Assembly (NCBI GenBank): GCA_017468465.1
Contig: JAFUIN010000015.1
Location: forward strand, 1-53,856
DNA from: Clostridia bacterium
GTDB lineage: Bacteria > Bacillota > Clostridia > UMGS1840
Length of the DNA: 53,856 bases
Reading direction: 5' to 3'
Below, in pieces: positions 34,255-43,081 of this stretch. The notes beneath the pieces are model-generated. The model did no database searches. It was not told the origin of the DNA and worked only from the letters and a program-made list of their open reading frames with translations. The position numbers and the translations under genes were made by a program. Numbering within the stretch: the stretch's first letter is position 1; each line of letters starts with the position of its first letter.

Positions 34255-35673
34255 GTGAAATCGTTAAAAGGGAAACTTGTGCTGATGCTCCTTACCATCG
34301 TATTTTCTGTGCTGATGGTATTATTCATTGCAAACAATGTGCTATTGGAGCCATATTATACCCAAAAGGAAAAAGCAGAGTTTATTCTCACTTATGAAAC
34401 AATTAAAACAGTGGCAGACGAACGTCCGTCGGAGCTGGCAGGCTATTTATCGAAGATTGCCGCAAATTCCACCACAACAATCGTTGTAACAGACAACAGC
34501 TCTAAAATTCTTTATTCCAGCACCAGTCTGTTTGAGGACCAAAACTCTTACATGAGCATTACAGACTTGCTGCGGTTTGCACGAATGCTTCCGATTCCAC
34601 AAGGGAAAACCTACGCCGTGGAAACCATTCAGGATTCCATCGGTTCTCAGCATCTTATGCTCTATGCAGAGCTGAATCCCTATTGCAACCTGTTTTTAAC
34701 CAAACCCATTGCATCCATTACCAAAAGCACCGAAATTTATAATGAGTTTTTCTTGCTTGCAATTATCATTATCGGTTTCATCGGAGCAATTATTATGTTT
34801 TTGCTCGGAAGCTATTTTGTGAAGCCGATATACGAAATTTTAGATATTTCCAAGCGCATCACCAATATGGATTTTTCCAAGAAATTTCAGGTGCAGGGTG
34901 ACGACGAAATCAATGTTTTGGGAGAGCAAATTAACATCATGTCGGACCGTCTTTCCGAAAACATTCAAATGCTCTCTCGTGCAAACGAAGCTTTGCAGCA
35001 GGATTTGAATCAAAAAGAACGGGTGGAGCAAATGCGGAAGGAATTTTTGCAAAATGCTTCACACGAGCTGAAAACTCCGATTTCCGTTATTGCTTCTTAC
35101 ACTGAAATGCTGAAGGATAAGCTGATTACCGAGGAAGATGAGCGGGATTACTATTATAATGTTATCTATGAAGAAACCGAAAAAATGAGTAACATTGTAA
35201 AAAACCTGCTGGGAATGGCACAGCTGGAATCTCAAAGCTTAAATGTGCAGCCGGAGTCCTTTGATATTTCCGATTTATTGTCTGATTTGCTTGTTTCCTT
35301 CCGTTTGCACTTTGAAAAGCAGGAAATTTTCTTAACAGAAAATATTGAAAAAAACCTCATCGTTTATGCGGATAAATTTTTAATTGAGCGTGTCATGTCA
35401 AATTATATCAGCAATGCTCTTCAGCATATTGATGATAATCACCAGATGACGATTTCTTTGTATCGCGAGAACGGGTTGGTATACTTTGGTGTATATAACT
35501 CTACCAACGAAATTCTGGACAAAGAAAAAATCTGGACCAGCTTTTACAAAAGTGATATCAGCTCCGGAAACGGATTGGGGCTGTCAATCGTTAAGGCGAT
35601 TATGCAGGCTCACGAGAAAGAATATGGCTTCTTTCAAAAAGAAAACGGCGTTGAATTTTATATCAAGTTATAA
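34255..35673 (+). CDS. membrane sensor histidine kinase
   Basis: 472 residues. Two membrane helices (about 8-29 and 165-190) frame an extracellular sensor domain of about 135 residues. HAMP follows (190-240), then HisKA with His270 in ASHELKTPISVI, and HATPase with the N box (NYISNALQHI) and G2 box (GNGLGLSIVKAIM). It starts with GTG after GGAAGGG. It should phosphorylate the adjacent regulator. The ligand is unknown. Confidence 0.93.
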   Translation: MKSLKGKLVLMLLTIVFSVLMVLFIANNVLLEPYYTQKEKAEFILTYETIKTVADERPSELAGYLSKIAANSTTTIVVTDNSSKILYSSTSLFEDQNSYMSITDLLRFARMLPIPQGKTYAVETIQDSIGSQHLMLYAELNPYCNLFLTKPIASITKSTEIYNEFFLLAIIIIGFIGAIIMFLLGSYFVKPIYEILDISKRITNMDFSKKFQVQGDDEINVLGEQINIMSDRLSENIQMLSRANEALQQDLNQKERVEQMRKEFLQNASHELKTPISVIASYTEMLKDKLITEEDERDYYYNVIYEETEKMSNIVKNLLGMAQLESQSLNVQPESFDISDLLSDLLVSFRLHFEKQEIFLTENIEKNLIVYADKFLIERVMSNYISNALQHIDDNHQMTISLYRENGLVYFGVYNSTNEILDKEKIWTSFYKSDISSGNGLGLSIVKAIMQAHEKEYGFFQKENGVEFYIKL

Positions 35674-35708
35674 AAAAATATCGTTGCATTTTTGCAACGA
35701 TATTTTTT
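35673..35708. terminator. bidirectional terminator
   Basis: Perfect 16-bp stem (35673-35688 with 35693-35708), TTTT loop, between the kinase and the convergent methyltransferase gene. Confidence 0.92.
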
Positions 35709-37068
35709 ACTTTGTCAGACAGACCACACATTCACAGTGAAAAGTTCTTGGAAATAAGTCAAATGGTTGAACTGCACTTGCCTGATATCCGTTTTCTGTC
35801 AGCATCTTCATATCCCGGGCAAGGGTAGCGGGATTGCAACTGATATAAACGATTTTTTTCGGTTGAATATTGCAAAGCATTTCCAGTAACGTACTGTCAC
35901 AGCCGCTTCTGGGTGGGTCGAGAACTACAGCATCGGGGATGATTCCTTCTGCAACTAGTCTGGGTGCTTCTTCTTCTGCAGTTCCGCATATAAATTCTAC
36001 ATTTTGGATGTTGTTAAGGTCACGGTTCATCTTGGCATCTTCCACAGCTGGGGAACAGCTTTCAATTCCGTAAACTTTCTTTGCCTTTTTGGAAAGATTC
36101 AATGTAATAGTCCCAATTCCGCAATAAAGGTCAAATACTGTTTCATAATCTTCTCCTAAAAGCTCCAGCGCTTTTTGATAAAGCTTTTCTGCTTGCGGAG
36201 TGTTGACCTGGTAAAAAGAGGGCAGCGAAATGCCGAATCGGATGTCGTTCATGGTGTCGGTCAAATATTTTTTTCCATATAATGTAACCGTTTTTTCACC
36301 GAGAATCACATTTGTCTTTTTTGTATTGATATTTACAGCAAAGCTGACAATGTGGGAACTGATTTTTAACAACTTTTGAATTAAGCTGTCGGTTTGTAAC
36401 AATTCTTGAAAAGCTTTTTTTGCATTGACAACCAGCCCAACCATAATTTCACCGGTGTGTTCTCCGCGGCGAATAAAAATATGGCGGACAATGCCGGAAT
36501 GCGTTTCCTCAGAATAAGGTGGGATGTTGTTTTCTTTTAAGTGTGTCAGAATACAATTTGTAATAGCGAAAAATTCAGGGTAGGTGATTGTGCATGCTTC
36601 ACAGGGGATAATGCTGTGGCTTCTTGCGCGGTAGAATCCGGCAATATAATCACCGTTTTTGTCACAACCCACCGGCAACAGCATTTTATTCCGATATGCA
36701 GTTTCTTTTTCCGATGCAATTACCGGCAAGATTTCCGGCGCTTTGGTTCCGAGGGGGTAAAAAGCATTTTTTACCAGCTGGCGTTTGATGTTACACTCGT
36801 TTTCGTAGGTTGTATGATGAAACGAACAACCACCGCACTGCTTTGCAATGCTGCAGCTTTCGTTTTGACGCATCGGTGACGCTGATAACAGGGTTTGTGT
36901 TTTCCCGTAGGCAGAGTTTTTTAATACTTTTAATATTTTGACTTCTGCAGTTTCCCCGATCAACAGTCCCGGCACAAACACCACAAAGCCATCTTCCGTT
37001 TTGGAGATGGCACTGCCGTTATGCGAAATATCGGTTACCTGAACCGTTACAATATCATTTTTTTTCAT
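35707..37068 (-). CDS. 23S rRNA (uracil-5)-methyltransferase, RlmD/RumA type
   Basis: 453 residues: a TRAM domain (1-60, IVTVQVTDISHNGSAISK), an iron-sulfur cysteine cluster (CSIAKQCGGC and the later PCEAC), then a SAM-dependent methyltransferase domain (DLYCGIGTITLNLSKKAKKVYGIE, VVLDPPRSGCD) and the nucleophile Cys in YISCNPATLARD. It makes 5-methyluridine in 23S rRNA. Many Firmicutes have paralogues acting on U747 or U1939, and the site cannot be told here. ATG at 37068 has GGAG 7 nt upstream. The longer frame has no such site. Confidence 0.92.
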   Translation of the reverse strand: MKKNDIVTVQVTDISHNGSAISKTEDGFVVFVPGLLIGETAEVKILKVLKNSAYGKTQTLLSASPMRQNESCSIAKQCGGCSFHHTTYENECNIKRQLVKNAFYPLGTKAPEILPVIASEKETAYRNKMLLPVGCDKNGDYIAGFYRARSHSIIPCEACTITYPEFFAITNCILTHLKENNIPPYSEETHSGIVRHIFIRRGEHTGEIMVGLVVNAKKAFQELLQTDSLIQKLLKISSHIVSFAVNINTKKTNVILGEKTVTLYGKKYLTDTMNDIRFGISLPSFYQVNTPQAEKLYQKALELLGEDYETVFDLYCGIGTITLNLSKKAKKVYGIESCSPAVEDAKMNRDLNNIQNVEFICGTAEEEAPRLVAEGIIPDAVVLDPPRSGCDSTLLEMLCNIQPKKIVYISCNPATLARDMKMLTENGYQASAVQPFDLFPRTFHCECVVCLTK

Positions 37069-37162
37069 TTTATGCTCCAAACTAAAATTATAAAGATACA
37101 AATTGATTTGGTTTTTCATAGATTTCTGTGGAAAAATGTTAGAATATTCCAGATTCTTTATT

Positions 37163-37191
37163 ATTTTAACACAAAAAAATTAGTTTTTCAA
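37163..37191 (-). promoter_or_regulatory. promoter of the rRNA methyltransferase gene
   Basis: Minus strand TTGAAA, 17-bp spacer, TAAAAT preceded by TGT. Confidence 0.72.
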
Positions 37192-37257
37192 TCCCTATTT
37201 TTTACACGTTATGCAAAATGAATAAAATAGTTTTTGTTTTTTTGTCTAATTAACCAC

Positions 37258-37286
37258 TTCCTTTTTGATTGCAACTGTGTTATAAT
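37258..37286 (+). promoter_or_regulatory. promoter of the ABC ATPase gene
   Basis: TATAAT (37281-37286) with the extended element TGT. The -35 (TTCCTT) is poor, so recognition would depend on the extended -10. Confidence 0.65.
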
Positions 37287-37325
37287 ACCACCATAAAATA
37301 AAACTACTATGGGGGTAAAATGTAA

Positions 37326-38438
37326 ATGGCAGGTTTAATCTTAAAAAATCTTACCAAAGTTTATGATGGCAGCCAGCAGAAATCTGTTGATAATTTCTGC
37401 TTAGACATCGAAGATAAAGAGTTTATTATTCTGGTTGGTCCTTCCGGATGCGGTAAGTCTACCACCTTAAGAATGATTGCTGGTCTGGAAGAAATCACCA
37501 GCGGTGAACTGTATATCGGCGATAAATTAGTAAATGATGTTTCTCCGAAAGACAGAGATATCGCAATGGTATTCCAGAGCTATGCGCTTTATCCGCATAT
37601 GACCGTATTTGAAAATATGGCATTCGGATTAAAACAGAAAAAAGTTCCGAGAGACGAAATCAAAAGAAGAGTTTCTGAAGCAGCTAAAATTCTGGACATT
37701 GAACATCTGTTAGACAGAAAACCGAAAGCACTTTCCGGTGGTCAGAGACAGAGGGTTGCATTAGGTCGTGCTATCGTTAGAGAACCGAAGGTTTTCTTAA
37801 TGGACGAACCGCTTTCCAACCTGGATGCTAAATTGAGAGTTCAGATGAGAGCTGAAATCGGTAAACTGCATCAGAGATTACAGACTACCTTTATCTATGT
37901 AACTCATGACCAGACCGAAGCTATGACCATGGGTACCAGAATCGTTGTTATGAAAGATGGTATCATTCAGCAGGTTGACACTCCTCAGAACTTATATGAT
38001 AAACCGGTTAATATGTTTGTTGCCGGATTTATGGGTAGCCCGCAGATGAACTTGATTGAAGCTAACCTGGTTCAGGAAGGCGAAGGCGTATATCTGGTAT
38101 TTGGCTCCAATAGAGTTAAATTACCGGAAAGCAAGCTGAACGATGCAGTAAAAGATCATATTGGTCAGACTGTTGTATTTGGTATCCGTCCGGAAGATAT
38201 TCACGATGATGAAGCTTTCGTTTCCACCTTTCCGGATGCAATTATCAATGTTGATGTTGACTTCTCTGAATTGATGGGTGCAGAAACTTATCTGTATCTG
38301 GTGGCAGATGGTAACAAGTTTACCGCAAGAGTAAATCCGAGAACAACTGCAAAAACCGGTGATAGCATCAAAGTTGCTTTCGATTTATCAAAATTACACA
38401 TTTTTGATAAGGACACCGAAGGCGTTCTTACCAACTGA
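37326..38438 (+). CDS. sugar ABC transporter ATP-binding protein (MsmK/UgpC/MalK type)
   Basis: 370 residues. Walker A GPSGCGKSTT, Q-loop FQSYALYPHMT, signature LSGGQRQR, Walker B VFLMDEP, D-loop SNLDAKLR and switch His in THDQTEAMTM. The C-terminal part (240-370, FGIRPEDI and later) is the MalK-type regulatory TOBE domain. No permease or binding-protein genes are nearby. Such stand-alone ATPases commonly energise several carbohydrate uptake systems, and I infer the same here. GGGGG lies 10 nt before the ATG. A terminator follows directly. Confidence 0.93.
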   Translation: MAGLILKNLTKVYDGSQQKSVDNFCLDIEDKEFIILVGPSGCGKSTTLRMIAGLEEITSGELYIGDKLVNDVSPKDRDIAMVFQSYALYPHMTVFENMAFGLKQKKVPRDEIKRRVSEAAKILDIEHLLDRKPKALSGGQRQRVALGRAIVREPKVFLMDEPLSNLDAKLRVQMRAEIGKLHQRLQTTFIYVTHDQTEAMTMGTRIVVMKDGIIQQVDTPQNLYDKPVNMFVAGFMGSPQMNLIEANLVQEGEGVYLVFGSNRVKLPESKLNDAVKDHIGQTVVFGIRPEDIHDDEAFVSTFPDAIINVDVDFSELMGAETYLYLVADGNKFTARVNPRTTAKTGDSIKVAFDLSKLHIFDKDTEGVLTN

Positions 38439-38449
38439 TCATTGTATTG

Positions 38450-38484
38450 AAAATGGTTACCCAATATGGGTAACCATTTTTTTA
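38450..38484 (+). terminator. ABC ATPase terminator
   Basis: AAAATGGTTACCCA with TGGGTAACCATTTT and a 3-nt loop, then a T run. Confidence 0.9.
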
Positions 38485-38640
38485 TAACCAAAACCATCTG
38501 TTGAAAAGCCTTACATTTAGAATCAATGATGGCTTCTTTTCTGAATGAAATGGCTTGTCGTACAGTGAAATCGCTTTGTTTTTTATAAGCTACACTGGAT
38601 TGTTTTGTCATTCTTTGTGGTGCATAGCATATCCGTTTTT

Positions 38641-38671
38641 CATATTTTTTCAAAAAATATGAAAAATTTTC
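38641..38671. repeat. tandem AT palindromes upstream of the Mn riboswitch promoter
   Basis: CATATTTTTT-C-AAAAAATATG (38641-38661) is a perfect 10-bp-arm palindrome. It is followed at once by GAAAA-A-TTTTC (38661-38671). They end 10 bp before the -35 box. They may be an operator or simply a curved AT tract. Confidence 0.5.
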
Positions 38672-38680
38672 AAAAAATAC

Positions 38681-38708
38681 TTGAAAAAATAAAAAATTCT
38701 GCTATAAT
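38681..38708 (+). promoter_or_regulatory. promoter of the riboswitch-exchanger unit
   Basis: TTGAAA (38681-38686), 16-bp spacer, TATAAT (38703-38708) with TGC extended -10, 50 bp upstream of the aptamer. Confidence 0.82.
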
Positions 38709-38754
38709 GATGTTGTGTTGTTGGAAAACAGCATATAATATTACAAGAGAATAC

Positions 38755-38890
38755 GAAAAGGGAGTAGCTGGCGTAGCCTTTTTGGGTTACGGTTACGATA
38801 CCGTCAGTACGATTTTTGTAAAAATCCGGTTTGTAATGAAATGGCAAGACTTTTCTGTAGCATTTACAGGAAAGGTCTGCCTTTTTTTAT
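38755..38890 (+). promoter_or_regulatory. yybP-ykoY (Mn2+) riboswitch with terminator
   Basis: The aptamer shows the family's conserved pieces in order: AAAAGGGAGTAGC, CCGTCAGTACG followed by a hairpin closed by CCGG, and GGCAAGAC. The last begins the expression-platform hairpin (GGCAAGACTTTTCTGT with ACAGGAAAGGTCTGCC, 38843-38881) that ends in TTTTTTT. Bound Mn2+ should relieve termination and turn the exchanger on. The family is known to sense Mn2+. The on-switch logic here is inferred from the overlap. Confidence 0.92.
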
Positions 38891-38940
38891 TCCTGAAATG
38901 TAATTGCAGCTTCTCTAAAAAGAAAGAAGGAGAAAGAAAA

Positions 38941-39876
38941 ATGGAAGTTTTACTTCAACTTTTACTCATTGCGATTGGGTTTTTAATGCTGGTAAAGGGC
39001 GCCGATTGGTTTGTGGATGGCTCATCCGGCATTGCAAGAAAATTTGGAATTCCGCAGTTAATTATCGGTTTAACGATTGTTGCGATGGGAACCAGTGCAC
39101 CGGAAGCGGCTGTCAGTATTTCCGCAGCATTAAAAGGCAATGCTGATATCACAGTTGGCAATATTGTAGGGAGCAATATCTTAAATGTTTTGATTATTTT
39201 GGGGATTTCTTCTGTTATTGTGCCGTTGGCAGTTTCCAAATCAACAATTCGGGTTGACATTCCGGTGGTATTTCTGGCATCAGTATTGTTATTGGTGTTG
39301 GGCTGGAACGGAAATCTGAACTGGATTGCAGGGCTGGCACTCTTAGTTGTATTTATCTTGTATATGGCATACTTATTTATAGAAGCAATGAAGCATAAAG
39401 AAGAATCCGCAGAGAATACAGAAAATCTTTCTGTATGGAAAGCCATCATTTTTACAATTATTGGCTTGATTTTAATTGTATGGGGCAGTAATGTTACTGT
39501 AGATGCTGCCACAACATTGGCAACTCTCTGGGGAATGAGCCCCCGTTTTATCGGATTGACCATTGTGGCTTTAGGTACCTCACTGCCGGAGCTCTTTACT
39601 TCAGTTGTGGCAGCCAGAAAAGGAAATGCCGACATTGCAATCGGTAACATTGTAGGAAGTAACATTTTTAACCTCTTATTTGTTGTAGGAATTTCTGCAC
39701 TGATTACACCTGTTCCGTTTCAGTCAAAGTTTATTTTTGATACTTTAGTTACCATCGGAGCTACCATTCTGTTATGGCTATGTTGTTTCAAAAATAAAAA
39801 GTTAAATCGCTGGGCTGGTGTCTTATTCCTGCTTTGTTATGCAGCATATTTTACCGTAATTTTCTTAAAACCGTAA
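38941..39876 (+). CDS. CaCA-family cation exchanger, probably Mn2+ export
   Basis: 311 residues with about 10 membrane helices and two inverted alpha-repeats: GTSAPEAAVSISAALKG...GNIVGSNI and GTSLPELFTSVVAARKG...GNIVGSNI, the ion-binding GTSxPE motifs of the YrbG branch. YrbG-type proteins are called Na+/Ca2+ exchangers. The Mn2+ riboswitch directly upstream points instead, or in addition, to Mn2+ efflux. ATG at 38941 has AAGGAG upstream. The long frame from 38605 crosses the promoter and riboswitch and is rejected. A strong terminator follows. Confidence 0.92.
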   Translation: MEVLLQLLLIAIGFLMLVKGADWFVDGSSGIARKFGIPQLIIGLTIVAMGTSAPEAAVSISAALKGNADITVGNIVGSNILNVLIILGISSVIVPLAVSKSTIRVDIPVVFLASVLLLVLGWNGNLNWIAGLALLVVFILYMAYLFIEAMKHKEESAENTENLSVWKAIIFTIIGLILIVWGSNVTVDAATTLATLWGMSPRFIGLTIVALGTSLPELFTSVVAARKGNADIAIGNIVGSNIFNLLFVVGISALITPVPFQSKFIFDTLVTIGATILLWLCCFKNKKLNRWAGVLFLLCYAAYFTVIFLKP

Positions 39877-39882
39877 TGTTAG

Positions 39883-39913
39883 TCGGGAGAGCATATATGC
39901 TCTCCCGATTTTT
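39883..39913 (+). terminator. exchanger terminator
   Basis: TCGGGAGAGCATA/TATGCTCTCCCGA palindrome (39883-39908) followed by TTTTTAC. Confidence 0.92.
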
Positions 39914-40017
39914 ACTGAAATTTCATTCATTTTTTAGCATTTTTTGAACAGCAAGGAGATTTCCTTCATTTTTACGAAAAAAAAGAGAAAAAAAGTAAAA
40001 AAATTTCAAAATTTCTC

Positions 40018-40046
40018 TTGACAAAACGGCTCTTTAACGCTATAAT
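40018..40046 (+). promoter_or_regulatory. tRNA-Pro promoter
   Basis: Perfect TTGACA (40018-40023), 17-bp spacer, TATAAT (40041-40046). Confidence 0.92.
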
Positions 40047-40057
40047 ATTACAGGTAA

Positions 40058-40134
40058 CGGGATGTAGCGCAGCTTGGTAGCGTGCTTGAATGGGGTTCAA
40101 GAGGTCGCAAGTTCGAATCTTGTCATCCCGACCA
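40058..40134 (+). tRNA. tRNA-Pro (anticodon GGG)
   Basis: A 77-nt cloverleaf with CCA encoded. Acceptor stem CGGGATG/CATCCCG is fully paired. Anticodon stem CTTGA/TCAAG, loop ATGGGGT gives GGG. T arm is GCAAG-TTCGAAT-CTTGT. It stands alone with its own promoter. Confidence 0.96.
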
Positions 40135-40135
40135 A

Positions 40136-40172
40136 AACAAAAAATCCTGTCGAAAGATGGGATTTTTTGTTT
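40136..40172 (+). terminator. tRNA-Pro terminator
   Basis: AACAAAAAATCC facing GGGATTTTTTGTT around a GAAA-containing loop, directly after the CCA end. Confidence 0.82.
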
Positions 40173-40325
40173 TATATGATTCAGCATTCATTGTAGCGTT
40201 TTTTCATAAATGCTGATGGTTCTGTCGTCTTGGAAAACTTTTTTTGACTTTTTACAATCCGTGTAAATACTGAATTACGGTGTTTATACGGTTTTTTATT
40301 CTCTCATGAAAGGAGTGCCTTATCA

Positions 40326-41543
40326 TTGCAGAAGATTCAGATTTTCAAAAATAAAAAAGCTCTTCATGCGGTTTATATTGGATTTTTATGTTCTCTTTCT
40401 TATCTTGCAGTTTATTTTGCAAGAAATATTTTAAGCACTACGACCCCGCAAATGATCAATGACGGCTATCAAGAAGCATATATCGGACAGGTTTCTTCTG
40501 TGTATTTTATTTTTTATGCAGTAGGGCAACTGATTAACGGGGCAATCGGGGACCGCATCAAAGCAAGATATATGATTAGCACCGGTCTGCTTTGTGCAGG
40601 AATCACCAATTTTATATTTTCCAAAACAGTTGGTGTATCACCGTCTGTTGCACAGTATATCTACGGAATGACCGGTTTCTTTTTGGCAATGATTTATGCA
40701 CCAATGATGAAAGTTGTTGCCGAAAACACAGAGCCTATTTACGCAACCCGTTGTAGTTTAGGGTTTACCTTTGCTTCCTTTTTCGGTTCACCATTGGCAG
40801 GAATTGTTGCTTCCTTTTTTTTGTGGCAAAATGTGTTTGCAATCAGCAGTGCGGCATTAGGAATTATGGCAATATTTGTGTTTTTGTTCTTTATGCTGTT
40901 CGAGAAACATGGGATTGTTCAATATAATCAATATGTATCGGAGGAAAAGAGCAGACTTGATGTCCGTGAGCTGATTCAAAGACGAATCATCCGTTTTACC
41001 GTGATTTCTATTATTACCGGCGTTGTGCGCACAACGGTTGTATTTTGGATGCCAACCTATATTTCACAACATCTTGGTTTTTCTGCAGAATCCTCTGCGT
41101 TGATATTTACCGTTTCCACTTTTATTATTTCCTTGATGGCATTTGTTTCTGTGTTTGTGTATGAACTTTTGAAAAGAAATTTAGAAAAAACCATGTTTTT
41201 GATGTTTTCTTTTGCCACTGTCTTTTTCGCATTGGTATTCTTTTTGAAACAACCGGTTTTGAATATTATCTGTCTGGTTTTGGCAATTATGTCTTCAAAC
41301 GGTGCGGCATCTATGCTTTGGAGCCGTTATTGCCCCAGTTTGCGAGATACAGGCAGGGTTTCCACTGTAACCGGATTCCTGGATTTTGTTAGTTATATTG
41401 CCGCAGCGATTTCCAGTACAGTATTTGCCAACGCCGTTTCGACAATCGGATGGGGAAATTTAATTTTAATTTGGGTTCTCCTGATGGCAGCGGGGGTTGT
41501 TACAGTTTTTCCGATGCTTCGTAAAGAGACAGAGGAACAATAA
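40326..41543 (+). CDS. MFS transporter, organophosphate:phosphate antiporter-like
   Basis: 405 residues, about 12 membrane helices. YFARNILSTTTPQMI in helix 1 and the loop GDRIKARYMISTGLL between helices 2 and 3 resemble the GlpT/UhpC group that exchanges sugar phosphates or glycerol 3-phosphate for phosphate. Nothing in the sequence fixes the substrate. The start is TTG with AAAGGAG 9 nt upstream. There is a TTGACT at 40244 but no good -10. It is the first of two genes here, with the isochorismatase-like gene 106 nt on. Confidence 0.82.
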   Translation: MQKIQIFKNKKALHAVYIGFLCSLSYLAVYFARNILSTTTPQMINDGYQEAYIGQVSSVYFIFYAVGQLINGAIGDRIKARYMISTGLLCAGITNFIFSKTVGVSPSVAQYIYGMTGFFLAMIYAPMMKVVAENTEPIYATRCSLGFTFASFFGSPLAGIVASFFLWQNVFAISSAALGIMAIFVFLFFMLFEKHGIVQYNQYVSEEKSRLDVRELIQRRIIRFTVISIITGVVRTTVVFWMPTYISQHLGFSAESSALIFTVSTFIISLMAFVSVFVYELLKRNLEKTMFLMFSFATVFFALVFFLKQPVLNIICLVLAIMSSNGAASMLWSRYCPSLRDTGRVSTVTGFLDFVSYIAAAISSTVFANAVSTIGWGNLILIWVLLMAAGVVTVFPMLRKETEEQ

Positions 41544-41649
41544 GTTCTTCTGCTTTTTGAACATGGGTGACAGGGAAACCCTGGTTAAATCTGATGTATA
41601 TTTATGTATATTTATTGAGAATATAAATAAAGAAGTCAGGAGTGATATT

Positions 41650-42174
41650 ATGAAACAATTACTGATAGTAATTGATATGCAAAATGATTTTATTAACGGA
41701 AGCTTAGGAACCAAAGAAGCAGAAGCCATTGTTCCGGCTGTTGTTTCAAAAATTAAAGCATATCGGGAAGAAAAACTTGATATTTGGTTTACAAAAGATA
41801 CCCACGAAAAAGCATATTTAACCACTTTGGAAGGAAAAAATCTGCCGGTGGAGCATTGCATCCGTGAAACTGACGGCTGGGAGCTTCATCCCGAGATTTT
41901 CGCATTGGTTCAACCGGAGGATAAAATTTTTGAAAAGCCTACCTTCGGGAGTGTGGACTTAGGTCAAGCTGTAAGAGATGGTAATTTTTCCAAAGTTGAG
42001 CTTTGCGGACTATGCACCGACATCTGTGTAATTTCCAACTGCGCAGTGATTAAAGCGTTTTGTCCGGAAACCGAGCTTACGGTAGATACTTCCTGTGTGG
42101 CAGGTGTTACGCCTGAAAGCAGCGACCGTGCGCTGGAGGCAATGAAAATGCTGCACACCAAAATCTTATCATAA
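41650..42174 (+). CDS. isochorismatase-family cysteine hydrolase (nicotinamidase-like)
   Basis: 174 residues. The catalytic triad is visible: Asp9 in VIDMQNDF, Lys in EKPTFGSVD and Cys in LCGLCTDICVISN. Nicotinamidases share WFTKDTHEKAYL-type metal-site stretches, so hydrolysis of nicotinamide to nicotinate for NAD salvage is the best guess. ATG at 41650 has CAGGAG upstream. The longer frame from 41497 overlaps the MFS gene and is rejected. A terminator of a repeated type follows. Confidence 0.85.
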   Translation: MKQLLIVIDMQNDFINGSLGTKEAEAIVPAVVSKIKAYREEKLDIWFTKDTHEKAYLTTLEGKNLPVEHCIRETDGWELHPEIFALVQPEDKIFEKPTFGSVDLGQAVRDGNFSKVELCGLCTDICVISNCAVIKAFCPETELTVDTSCVAGVTPESSDRALEAMKMLHTKILS

Positions 42175-42181
42175 GGAAGTG

Positions 42182-42220
42182 GCTGTAGTAAAATGAAGTT
42201 CATTTTGCTGCAGCTTTTTT
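42182..42220 (+). terminator. terminator, repeated hairpin type, copy 1
   Basis: GCTGTAGTAAAATGAA pairs with TTCATTTTGCTGCAGC, then TTTTTT. It is similar in sequence, not only in shape, to hairpins at 43707 and 50821. Confidence 0.88.
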
Positions 42221-42257
42221 GTTTCATATTTTATTTTCTTTTAGAATAGTTTTTATC

Positions 42258-43028
42258 ATGAAGATTATAAACTGGGAGACGGTTCTTTTGAATAAAAATT
42301 TTCGGATTTACCGTAAAGACGGGCTTTATTTGGAGCAGGACGGCAAAACAATTTGTATAACAGACGCTTGTCTCAAACATTACGGATACACAAGTAATGA
42401 CCACGAAATTATCCTCTGCTATGAAGAACATGATGGCTCTGTGATGCAAAAAAAGGTGAACGACGAGCTTGTTTCTACGGAAATCATCCTGTGTTCCAAA
42501 AACAAAAAATTTCAAAACAGAGAACTCTATATTGAATGTCCCGAGAAAGAGTTGTATCTCTTTTTTTCTTCCTATTATAAAGGGAAAAAGATGATTTTGT
42601 ATTACCGAAAAGCGCAGCCGGTACGGGTGTTTGATTTTTGCGACGATGTGCCGTTTCAAACCTTGCGGTTACAAAACGGTTCGATTTTGGTGCTGTATCA
42701 GAAAGGCGGAACACTTGGTTACAGCTTGTTGTCAGACGACTGCTTTTCAAACTTTTTTCCGGTTGCAGCAAAGAATCCAATCAAAATTTTTGAGTGGCAC
42801 AAAAAACTTTATCTGCTGACTTTGGAAGAACAGTATATCTTATACAATCTGACGGAAAACAAACGCTACCCACTGCCGCTTGTTTTTCATAAAAAACCAA
42901 CTCTTTTCTTTCAGGAAAGCTGCATTGAGCTTCGATATCGGTTTTATCATAAACATGTGATTTATGCTTTAATCAATGAGGAAATTTTGTTTTTGCGGGA
43001 AGAAGATATACTTGACGAACATCACTAA
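42258..43028 (+). CDS. hypothetical protein
   Basis: 256 residues with no signal peptide or membrane helix. It is rich in aromatic and charged residues, with alternating short hydrophobic strands (YLEQDGKTICIT, ILVLYQKGGTLGYSLL, KLYLLTLEEQYILYNL) that suggest a beta-propeller or beta-sandwich. I recognise no family. The start is uncertain: ATG at 42258 lacks a clear Shine-Dalgarno site, and an upstream ATG at 42219 falls in the preceding terminator. The next gene's promoter lies within its last codons. Confidence 0.6.
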   Translation: MKIINWETVLLNKNFRIYRKDGLYLEQDGKTICITDACLKHYGYTSNDHEIILCYEEHDGSVMQKKVNDELVSTEIILCSKNKKFQNRELYIECPEKELYLFFSSYYKGKKMILYYRKAQPVRVFDFCDDVPFQTLRLQNGSILVLYQKGGTLGYSLLSDDCFSNFFPVAAKNPIKIFEWHKKLYLLTLEEQYILYNLTENKRYPLPLVFHKKPTLFFQESCIELRYRFYHKHVIYALINEEILFLREEDILDEHH

Positions 43029-43040
43029 TTCTGTTATAAT
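43012..43040 (+). promoter_or_regulatory. promoter of the CBM9-like gene
   Basis: TTGACG (43012-43017), 17-bp spacer, TATAAT (43035-43040) with TGT extended -10. The -35 overlaps the end of the previous gene. Confidence 0.82.
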
Positions 43041-43081
43041 GAAAAAAACAATCAATACCGCATTGGGAAAAGAGGTTTTTT

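Noticed and set aside
38955-39665. 236-codon minus-strand open frame
   Set aside because: Antisense shadow of the CaCA exchanger; no start signals and an implausible composition.
39972-40187. 71-codon minus-strand open frame
   Set aside because: Antisense to the tRNA-Pro gene and its terminator.
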